Assembly (NCBI RefSeq): GCF_003073045.1
Contig: NC_037597.1
Location: 1,364,190-1,428,189 of the forward strand
Length of the DNA stretch: 64,000 nucleotides
Direction: 5' to 3'
Source of the DNA: Pomacea canaliculata
Taxonomy: Eukaryota; Mollusca; Gastropoda; Architaenioglossa; Ampullariidae
Part shown: one piece after another, positions 35,801 through 47,800 of the stretch
How the letters are laid out: each line of letters begins with the position of its first letter
Numbering within the stretch: position 1 is the stretch's first letter
Notes under the pieces: generated by a model
The model's input: the letters and a program-made list of their open reading frames with translations, nothing else
Database searches by the model: none
What the model was told of the DNA's origin: nothing
Position numbers and translations under genes: made by a program

Positions 35801-38800
35801 GTGAATTTCAATGCACACACCCAAAGAAAGCTCTATGCAAAGACACTCAAGAGTCTCACAAATAGATTGCATATATCTGGTCTTCATTCTTTGATTTTTT
35901 TCTTTTTTTTTAGGATAAAACAGCTTCAAATAACTTGAAAGTCTGAAGAATTACACTTATTATGTTGGATGAACTGACACGGTGTCAAATCAACACCTTA
36001 ACCAAGAATTACCCTTCATCATGATGAATGCTTACTATTTAACTTCTCGGTATCAGTAAGCTGTCTTAGCTTAAAATGCTTTGGAAAAAGAAAGAAATCA
36101 TAAAGAAATTCAAGACCACACCTTCTTAGTTATTGAGGATCAGAAATGCAGGCACCGCCACCACCTGGCAAGCACATATATATAAATCAGTATTTATACC
36201 TCATAACTTACCTTAGGTTTTTGAACAGCATTGACAAAACCCCCAAAAATACATGAATGCTTTTGGTCACAAGGCAATGTATGACTCATTTTTACATACA
36301 GTAAAACCTACAGAAATGGGACGCTTTCAGTTAATGTAGTGTTTTTAGTAGGTATCCAAGTCCACAAAAGCTGGACATCTTACAAGGTACATTTTTTTGT
36401 AATCATGCATTGGTTGACCCAGACCTTCCAGTGCAAGCGTGAAACCAACCATCGCAGTCTGGGTATGAGAATGCTTTTTTGTAAATGAAACAATCATTGT
36501 GGTCTACCAGACAGTAAGTGTGCTGCATGTTGCAGACAATACAACACTGTAGGAATTCCACACATTTACTATGCAACACAACATGGTGTGCTGGTGTGAG
36601 AGAGATGTGCACAATGCACTCACTCCAGGTATTCATGTTCCCTTGTAGTCACCTTGACCCTAAGTGGTTGGTGAAGAAGGATGTGAACAAGATCACTGAT
36701 GCTAAGTTGTCTAATGCCAAATACAGAAGTTTGCATTCTGTGGTCTAGCTTTGTGGACTACCTTTCCAAGCCTGAAACTCTGGTCTAGCTCTCTGGGATC
36801 ACATCCACAGCATCCTTGCTAAGTGCTGGCTGTGTCAACTAAACTGTATTTAATTTAGCAGCAGTTTAGCTATTTTGCATTAGCCATCCAGCTCATGCCT
36901 AGAAATGACATGTGTACCTGTTCTCTATTCTAGCTCTCTCATCCTGTTTATTTTTTCAGAATCAACCACATCAGTATCAACCAGGGTATCCCAGGTGACA
37001 CAGCATTAGCAGGACCTAAGATGTCAAGAGTATGCTACAACAGACATTCCAAATTCACAAAATAGGACATCACTGTTATTGTTACTGTTGTTGTACATTG
37101 TATGTATCAAGACTAACGCTACTTACACTAGTTATGTTACTGTGACTAGAAGTGCAATGATGGCACATGTAGGTGCATAGAATCATCAAGAATCAAAAAG
37201 AGTGGAGAAATATGTTAGTACCAGCCTGAACAAGATTGCGCTGAAGAAGTGGTACATGGTAGTACATTGTATTACATAGTGCATGTACACAGGTACTACG
37301 TCTTACCACAAAGGGTTCAGCCACAGCAGGCCCAGCAACTTCCTTGGGCCAGTCTTCTGACTGAAAGATCCACAACCTCGTTCAATTACCTCCCACTACT
37401 AGTTTCTGATAGCTGCTAACTATACATCCATATGTCCTCATTCCCTCCCTTCCTATCTTTCTCCTCGTGCAATGTTCCCTTGAATACTCAGGGCAGGTAA
37501 AAGCCACAGGAAAGATGTACATCAAATCAGGGGGAGAGTATCAGGGAAAGGTACAGCCAGTGGGAGACAGGTTTGCTGCAGGTTTCAGTATGGCCTGGAG
37601 ATCTACACCCAGTCCAAGAGGTAGCATTATAGCGGCATTGACCTCTGTCAGTTATGACCAGTACAAGAACATGACTGACACGTTCACAGGAAGAAGCATA
37701 CAAGACACCAAGACCATACAATCAAAGAGAAGGCGGTGAGAGTAGGAGAGAAGGAATAGCGTATATCAAGCATAAATATGGAGGACATGAGGAAAGACTG
37801 GAAGAGAGGAAGTAATGTATTTCAAGCATAAATATGGAGGGACATGAGGAAAGAGAGTCAATGTGCAAGAAAGTCACAGACGACATACGTGGCCATGGCC
37901 CTGGCGTCCGGAGAAGCGAATGAAGGAGACGGCCACCTCGCCTTCGATTAACAGAAACTGCGCAGTCTCTTTGGGCATGCGGTGGCCGAAGTCGGTGAAG
38001 TGGCTGCCATTGATCTTGATCTGCACAATGAGACAGCGCCAGGGTGAGTCAACAGCAAGAACAACACACATAAACCTCATACAAACATGTAGCATTTGTT
38101 TCTTGTTTAATGTTGTTTTGTTTGTTTCGATGCTATTATCTTGTTAGTGTGAATGCGAACGCCTCCCACTGCCAGCATAGTCTGCACCCTCCCTTCCCTG
38201 TCGAACATCCTCCTACACCGCCGCATGTACACATACATACATGTGCACCTTGCTGTACACATACAGGTATACAGATACACACACTGAGAATACATACACC
38301 TCGATGTGCACTCCTGATACATAGGCAAGGCCCTGTATATACACCTTGATTTGCTCATACAGATACATAAGCTTTGCTTTTTATATTGGGGGACTGTACG
38401 TGTTCGCGGAAAAACGAGACGCCACCCGGTTGGAAGAGACTGTCGGTGATACACTGGTGGTCGTCACCACTTGTAATGGCAGCTGGAAACACGACCGACT
38501 TTTACAATACTGTGACCAATACAACATATATAGTCGTCTCTGACCCGCGGACCGCCGGGTGTCACTTCTCTGTTTTGTCGTATGCCAGCCACTGAAGTGT
38601 AGCGAGACTGGAGTTTGTCACTGACAGCAACCTGGACATCATGATAACTGAGACGTGGATTAAAACAAGAGAACGACAGCGTGAGTGTTGATTTAACTGA
38701 TGTCTTCCCCGCCAACCCCAGCTTGCACTGCTGGTGTCATTGCTCCGGGCAGTTCTGTGCCACCACACAGGCTTTTGCTTGATGATTATCTATGAAATCT

Positions 38801-41800
38801 CTTTTCATTTTCTTGTTGATTCAGTGTCACTGTGACTACCAAATAAAATGCGATGCTTGAGGGGAGATCTCCACGAGCAACGCTGAAACGCTGAAGTTAA
38901 TTAACCTTGGCCAATTCAATTCATTAAAAACATCTTTAAACTCTCGCATGTGCAATATGGTCACAAGATACATTTAACTCGCTTTTGTAGTCGACTAATC
39001 GCAAACCCGTCTACTCTGACTAATCCTTTCTCCACCTTCTTCCCTTTTTTTGTTTAGGGAGAGGGAGGGGCAGTCCGAGGGTGCAAGGGTTAGCGCCTGT
39101 CACCAACACAGTGAGTGTAGGCTGTCCTGGTTCAGCTCTCGTCTCAGGCAGACTGTACTGTCCCTGCACGTGGCATCTGTTTACAGGGCTAACGGCCTTG
39201 CCGTGATATAGTCAGTTGCTGGCTCGGTGTACAACACCGATCTCTTTCATCCCTTCCCTATTTTCTGTTGTCTTCCAAGCCGATAATAGCCATACAATCA
39301 CACCAAGGCCAGAGACCACTGCCTGACACTCTGAGTCACTCGATCGCATCTCGATTACAATAGGGACAAATACTTAACCTGGAGACAATGACTTCCTAAA
39401 TCAGTAGGTGAGACCTGGGAGACGACAGCTCGATGTAAAGCAGACCTGGGCAAACGCCGGCCCGCGGGCCGGATCCGGCCCGCCTCCTGTCTCTGACCGG
39501 CCCGCCCGCTGGCCCGCCCGCCTATATATATACTAGATATACAGTATTGGGTAAAACTGAGTTAACTATATTAGTCCGGCCCTCTAGAACCATCCCAGTT
39601 TTTCATGCGGCCCCTTGGGAAAATTAATTGCCCACCCCTGATGTAAAGGAAGAACGAGGTTATGATAGGAAGTAGTCCCATGCATGCGAAATCCCTACAG
39701 GCCCTAACCGCGACTAGGTCTCGATTAGCAGCTAACCATGTATGTGCTTATTCCTTTTACATTGTACATGCATACGGGGCCTGGGGCTGTAACAAGGCAC
39801 TCAACTGTCCCTGTATCATCAGTATGAGACATTAATGAGCGCTTTTACAAAACATCTCACTCTGACACCATCAAAATGGCAGAAATGAACACCCACTCAC
39901 AGTAACGTCCACGTGTGAACACTGACTCGCAGTAAAACCGACTCACGTGACCATCCACTCACAGGAACGCCCACTCAAAAAAAAACAACCTAACATAAGG
40001 AAGCGGTCAAGTGAGACTCAAGGTGACAGCACGAGCAATGAGCAATCGTCAGCCATAAAACTCGTTGGTACATTAAAAAAAACTCCCCCCCCCCCATATA
40101 TCAGCTGACAATAAGCTGGGTGTGTTTACATAGTGAAAACCATAAACAATTGACTTAAACAGTCACGACTTGCAGTGTCACAGGACTTATACTCTTATCA
40201 CTTCCTATATATGTCACTGACATTTACAGTCACTGTATGTTGTATCATAGACACTTACTTTGCAGTCACTGTGCGGTGTGTTACTGAGACAATGCTTAGG
40301 ATCACCGTAAGCTGTCACAAATATTTCTATTCACTGTGCTCTAGGTTGTGTGACTAATACTCTGTGTGTGTTTCTCAACCCGTTGTTACGACTACTGCCA
40401 CATCGGTGACTGTCGGCTGTCTGTCAGTGTGCATGCATGGTTGATTTCAGACAACAGCAGTTGTGCTTTATCAACCTAGTCCACATATAAAATCTCAGGT
40501 TTAAGCCAGCTCGGCTGCACCATATGTAGCTGTCACTGTCGCTGCTACACGTGAGCTGTAGCTTCTCCTAGGTCTTACACACAGAGACTGCTGGTTCTGT
40601 TATTTGGCTACCTAGTAATGTGTGAACGTGTGTTCGTGTGTGCGTTCATGAAGGAGCATGGGGTGTAATAACTGTAAATAAAGGTACCTGTACTTTCACA
40701 AGTACCACTGCACTAAGCAGTTCCTCATTCACCTGTGGCTTGCCTTCTTGGTTTGAATTAAGTTTTATCTCGGGTTGTGGAAGGTGTGAGTAGACTACAG
40801 CTCCACTCATAGACGTTCCACCAAAATCAGTCCATTCATTGACCTAGATATACAAGATACACAAGCACCCGTGTTGCCAAGGCCTCTGGTAGATATTTTT
40901 CTTTAGGAAATATTGTGTTAGGACAATATAGTGAAAGTATTACGGTGGACAAAGAGTTGACCTCTGACTCTTAAACGCAGACCCAGACTGAATGATATTT
41001 TTTTGTTCCCCTCGCCCACTATTTCTTCACCACCAGGACCTGCACCTCGTGATTGCTGACCTTTAACACCTGGGGCTTGACTTTGATGTGCAGATCGAAG
41101 GCAGCACCCTTCTGGAAGGGGAGGTTACGTCGCTCCTCTGAGCCCCACGCCCCGTTTTGCATGTGGTTCAGAACCACGCAGTTCTGGTTAAGCCTGGGAT
41201 TGAAGTGCAGAGTTGTGTTGGGCTCCTTACGGCCACCCTGGCACAGGTTGATGCTGAATCTGCCAGACACAGAGGAACCGGAGTGAGAGGTCGGCACATC
41301 ACGTGACAAGAGGTTTGGTCACAGATGAAACAAGTCCTTACACACAGGTTAAGTTCAAATAGCCAAGGATGTACATACCCCTCGCGAGCGTGATGTGGAA
41401 CTGTTCCCTGTATTTGAATCTCAAGGCCATCGTGGACGCCTCCAGGAATCCCGCCTGAGTATGGAATGTGCACCTGAAACAGATTACTCGGTGTACTACA
41501 CCTGTAGGAACATCACTTGAAACAGAACATTACGACAAGCTGTGAAGTACGTGGGGTAGCTTGAGATAAGAGGGGTGTGAGTGGAGCAGGTGGAGCAGGT
41601 GTTGCGACATCGACTGCGGCAAAGACACTTTGTCAAGTGTATCGCAACCTTCCCTGACCACAACCTGCTGTCTCATCTGTTTCATCGTCCAGCGATAAGC
41701 CCGGGTACCTGGCGGAGCTTGCGACATATTTTACTCCTGATGGTAATCGCGCAATGAGAGAAAAACAAAGTCCTTGTCCTCGTGAATCATCGCCAACAAA

Positions 41801-44800
41801 AAGATGAAAATATTACCCTGAAATCCAGATATGTTCACAACTCTCGCTCTCTCTCAAACACGAGCACACAAACATACGCACCTAAACACATACCTACACA
41901 TCCTCACACACACAAACACACTGAGAGAGAGAAATGAAAAGAAAGATGAAGAAGCAGCGAACGATCTGATATTTGCACCCCTTGTTTGTTTAGCTCTTTC
42001 CGTGGGCCATTTCTACACAAAGCTTATTGTTTGAACGTACACACTCTCAGAAGATGCCTTCGGAAATTCCTTTTCTACAATATAGGCCTGTTTGTAAGAT
42101 ACACAAAAGAAATGCCTTTAACAAGCCACTCGTACAGTGTAAACATGGTAAGTACAGCAATGTGACCTGAGCAGCACCCTGGTGTAGGAATTATGGGATC
42201 GGTAACATGATCCTCTTCCTTCTTTCCTTCCCTCTTGAAGGTCAGCTACCCCTCTATGCACGCAAGGTACCCTGACAATTCCTTTTCTGGTGCTACAGAC
42301 AACCTGTGCTGTCTCTTCCCTGAATGGTTCTGCAGACAAGTTTGCTCCTAATGTTTCCAAGGTTCAGTTCACCTTTGTTTGTGTTTTCCTAGAAATGAGT
42401 TGGAACGCAAATAGGAGCTCATGACACCTCGTTTTACGTCTCGTCTTTTGTTTGTTTGTTTTGACAGTCGGACCTTTGCTATACCCAGGGATATCATAAC
42501 AAGGTCTTGCTTCGATATTATTTTTTAAGACTTGAAAAACCAAAGAAAGTTCCTGCACTAGGTTGACCCTGTGGTGTAGTGATCTGCGCTCACGCCTTCA
42601 GACCATCCATGTGTGGAGCGTTTTACGGACACTTCGTCAGCCATCCATATTCACACACACCAACTGTTCACAGACATCCCCCCCCCAAGCCCTGTTCAAA
42701 TCACAGCTTTATGAACCCTGAGATGAAATCTGTCTGTAAGACACGTGGCTTTCCCGTGCTGATCCTTGCATTTCCTTCTTTGGACGCGAGCTAGACGTAT
42801 GTTTATCTACATTGTAATGACGTTTACTGACTTTGAACCTGGGTGGGTGGCTATGATAATAATATACGATGCTGAAAATATTGCCACGATTGTAAATTCG
42901 AAACTTGAATATGGAAATGATTCATTTATTAATGTAATTTGTGAATTATTAGCAGACTCCTCGTGTGGGCGAGGTGGAGAGGCGATCCGGCGTTGTGCTA
43001 CCTGACCGCAAAAAGGTTTCACCACATCATCCGACCAGTTATCCGCCACCTTTAAACCAGTTATACGCGACCGTTATACCAGTTATCAGTGACCGTTATA
43101 CCAGTTTTGGCGATTTGGTCCGTTTCCCTAGCCGGACACTGGTCACTACAGTCAGGAGCTGGTCACTTTAAGAACTTGCCAACACGTTAAACCGATAAAC
43201 TGTTGCCCTAGTCAGCGATCACTATTATGTTACAGCTTGTTGATATGACCGTTAGTCAAACGCATGGGCGTTGCAGTCAAAACATTTCATTAGTTTCGTG
43301 TCAAGCATTTTCTGTTATAAATACATGTATGTATATAATTTCCTTGTCGTAGTTGATGGACACTTCTGTAAACTGAGGGGAAACTCCTAGTATAGTTTAA
43401 TCTAGTCTACATTATCCAATGTTACACCAGGCTTTGGTTAGGTTTCCGTTGACAGGAAATAAATCTACACACGAGGCTGTAGCCATGAAGCAGACGTATG
43501 TTTACGCCGGACTTAGTTATGGACAGCATGTGTGGAGGGGATCCTCTACCTGACAAAGACAGACGTAGCACAAGGTAGTCGGCTTATTATCTAGCGGTTC
43601 CTGTCTTGCGCACGATCAACGGGTATTGTTTCAACAGCCCTGTGGTAAGTACTGAGAGGAGGTCAAACAAACCTCGGAAGTATAGATGGTTCGCAATTAC
43701 GGCCCCGGTGTTATAGGGGACTAGATGTCAGCAGGCAAATTTCAGCGAAGGATTTATTTCCCGTGTGACCTCGGAAAACCCTGTGCCTTCGTCCTCATGT
43801 CGAAGATATACTGTATCTGTACCAGGAAAGATACTTTGTAGTACAGACAAAAACATTTCATTCTTTTTTCTGCTCCCTGTTCACATATAGATTGCCTCAC
43901 TCCCTCCAGGGCTTTACTAAAATACACTTTATTAAAATATCAGCAACAAAGTTATGATCTACTGGATTCTCTACGGACTTTTGCAATGTGCAATAAATAG
44001 CCTGATCATCCTTACCTAATCGGTGTGTCTAGGGTGTGGTCCCAGTTGTCAGGATCTTCGATCCTTGCAACTAGAAAGGGAGGGGAGGGGAGGGCGGTAA
44101 AGGAGAGGAGGTGTCTATAGAGACTGCTACTGCACATATTGCTGTTTTCCACTTCAGGTGAAGGAAGAACCTCATAAATCAGTGGAGACCAACCTTTTCT
44201 GGTCCGAGGGCAGCAATCGACATGATATAAAATCTCGTGGGCCAAAACATGGCGGTTTTTCGCGGGCAGGATGTGGCCCGCGGGCCGCAGGTATGACAGC
44301 CCTGTCATAAAGCCTCGTGTTGACTATTACATGACAGCCAATGTTCTATGTCGCCTTGGGGTGTGGAATTTATATATGTGTGTGTGTGAGGGGTTGAGGG
44401 GGGACCCGTGTTGATCGTGCCTGCTCCTGCTGCGCACGAAATAATAATTATAGTCGATTCAATTTCCCAACCCAAGCATGTCTCACTTTTGCACCATTTC
44501 CCGAGAGTTATTTTGGTGGTTTTCGCAATGCGCGTGTGTCCGTGACCCCAGAGAGGAGAGGGAGGGAGCGACTGTGAGTGGAGAGCGGGAGGGCATGTGA
44601 ACTGACTCATGCTAAGAATATGTGTATTATTCTCTGCTAACCTCTCTCAGCGTCCGCGTGTGTGCTTCCTAGGAAAATAGGCCGAGTTAGCCGTTGTTTC
44701 CAAGAAAACTCTTTTCCGAGAAAATAAAAAAAAACCCCAAGATTAAAAATAAGACACCTGCGTTTTCCCAGACAATGCTCCCCACCTAGAGCACTGATGT

Positions 44801-47800
44801 CAACGGCAACTAATTATTTGTGTGTGAGAAAAAAAAACTGTATGTCTGTTCAAGTCCCTTTTCACCTTTCCCTCCCGTCTATGATAACAATCGGCCCGAT
44901 ACACTGTGTTTTGGTGTGCACACGAGAGTCAAAAAGGGGAAGCCTACGAACTGAATGCGATGTTGGGTGAGTGACAAAGAAGTCTAGGTAACACTCCAGG
45001 ACTATTTTAAAAGGGAACAAAAAGCATTCGAACTGACATTTATAAGCATGATCCCGATATGAAAGGACTAATGTAAATAAAGTGAGTTTTGTGGGTGGGG
45101 TAGGGTGCATGATATCTGAGTAGTGATTTTCGCCGAGCCAACTGAGATGTCAACAGGTCAGTGTCAATATAGCCCCCTGTTTATGTCTTTGGAAAGTACC
45201 CTATTTTCTCTTTTGAGAGCGATGCTCATCTCCAATCATTTTTTAACCTTTTCTCCAACCCTCAATAGAGCCACCGCTAACAACCCGCCTCTCGCTCTGG
45301 TCAACAGTCACGTGGCATCACGAGGGTCGACCTTACACACACATGACTTCTTGTCGAGGCCTCTTGTCCCTGCCAAGCAACTTTGGCAATAATTTGGTTC
45401 ATAAAAGACAATACATCTATTGTAATACTGGGTAAGTGGGGTATTTAGACTACTAATTAAAGATATTATTATTAATAATAAAGCATGTTTTTATAGCAAC
45501 GACTCCCGGCTGGCTCTCCTCGATTAGCATCAAACATTTAACTAAGCACCGTATTAAGTCTTCTCAGTGATGCTGACCTTTGCTATTTACCAAACAGTTT
45601 CTTTCTTTTGCTTGCTACGACGACGTGCTCATGAAATGTATCTCATATAATTTTCACCTGACAGATGTTGAACAACATCGGGGAGAGATGGCAGTCATGG
45701 CAAATGTACCTACTGTCGTCAGAAAGCATTCTCCCGGTCTCCACCCCGATTACTAAGAAGCTGGCATGACTAATTAGGCTAATAATTATAATTATGCACT
45801 GCTTAAAAAATCCGAGTGATTTATGTCATGCTAATTGACATCTCTGTTGATCTTACACCCAGAGAGCAGGTCCTTCAAGTTGTTACTCTTCCGTTCTCAG
45901 TCTTTCATGGTACCTCGGATCGGAGTAGCACAAACCCCAGGTTTATCGTTTTACATGAATATCTTGTTGAAATCAATGAACTTGCTGCTAACTTTGTCAA
46001 AAATCAGGTGAAGTAACCAGGCCCGTTCTTAGCCCCTGCGGGGTCCGAGGCATAGGGGCATGTGCGGGGCCCTCGACGGGGTTCAATCAAAAAAGCGCGG
46101 CCCTACCGCGGGGGCCCTAGGCCGATGCCTCGTCTGCCTGCCCCTAATCACGGTCCTGGAAGTAACTCTTCCTGAGAAAATTTCTCCCGCAGACTAGTCG
46201 CGATAGGATTGGTCGAGACGTCACTACCCGAGGCGGAGAGTCCAGAGGTTTCTTCCTGACAGTTATTCGGGTATCCACTTCCCCAAATGTAACCGGTTTG
46301 GGAAACAGGGTAGTGCAAGGTGGGGGTGGGGGCGCCAAAAAAAACATACCGCGCCTGAAACAAGATCTGTACACAGAACAAGCGTTCAGCTCCTTGTGCC
46401 ACTAGACACTTACGGGTATCATTATGAAGCAAGGGGAAGTCTTTATCTTTGCGAACTCGACACCCGACAAGGAACTGCACCCATATTTGACATCAAAACG
46501 TTAGCTTCAAGTCTTAACGTGTTCCCCTACCCACCCCGCGACTGTCTAGATAAGAGCCTTCACACGAAGGAATATGTGCTATAATGTGAAGACAGACTAC
46601 CAACTAGGATTTAATTTGTAACCTGCAATTTGTGTAGCTGATATTCTCAAATTCATTTATCACAAGCTTTATTTAAGAGAAAGGTAATACTGTCCAGGAA
46701 ACCTTTCATCATCGGGCAGAGCGCTTTTTTTTAAAAGAGACATCACACTTTTTTCGGGACAAGATTTTTTCCACCTATTTTCCTTTTCCGGGTCCCTAAA
46801 GTTGCGAAAGCTGGGCCAATGCACCGAAGATTGCGAGATGAGTTTCCATATAAATGTCATAATAACTTTCAGATATTTTTGGATGCAGAACTTTATTGAC
46901 TTATCGAGGATTCCGTGTAATGGCAGGGCTGCATTCACCGCATCTGTTCAGTGTGCCTAACCTTCCATTGTTTTCCTTTTACCATTACTGGTCAGCGTAG
47001 AGAGTGCGACCTGCTCGGTCCTAATTCTGCGCATTACAAGTGCACATATTATATTAAATGATCGGATGCCTGTTCGACTGCTGGGTCTGCACGCAACGCT
47101 ACATGGAAATCGAACCGCCCAGTGTCCACACCTCCGCCCTCTGATACCGGTCTTCTAACTTCCCTTTACAAGAAATAAGTCGATAATCCCTTTTTTTTTA
47201 ATAAATCGAGAACGCAATAAATGTTCGCTTGACGTCTGATTTGTCTATCTAGTTCTGCCTAGCAACTCGTGCACCTTGACAGAATGCTTTACGACTGTGG
47301 GCGGTTATCAGCTTGCAGCAACAGCTGCTCCTAACCTCATTCACCACAATGATGTGAAACTACACATTAGTGGACAAGCACATTTGCTTCATTAGCGGCA
47401 AACATACATGTAGGTACTGCAGTACTGATACATCTTACCTGCGTCTCAGAACGATTGTTTTAAACCCTGCACGTTGTAATGGACACCATCGTCTTTACAG
47501 AACAAATGTCAGTGAGTGACAAAGTCCAGGTGCTGATAAGGGATGACCTTCCTCTTCAGTGTCATCACGAACGATAAGACAAGTAGTATGCCAGCAGCAA
47601 CAAACATTTTGATTCAAGTTCGGTCTCAGAGAGGATGTCGACATAGTCTTAATGCAAAATAACATTTGATATTGTAACGATGTGCGATAGCCTAGTATCA
47701 CGATATAAGAGGCACAGATGAGATAGTTTATCGCAACATACGACAGTCGACAAAGTCTATCGCGATATAAGAGGCACAGTTGAGATAGTCTATCGCGATA

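Noticed and set aside
41665..41727. Candidate first exon of galectin copy 2 (MSQAPPGT..) just upstream of the VHIPYSG exon
   Set aside because: Its natural donor gives the wrong phase, and the distant exon at 49069-49086 (MTTISP) is conserved in both paralogs, in phase, with a perfect GTAAGT.
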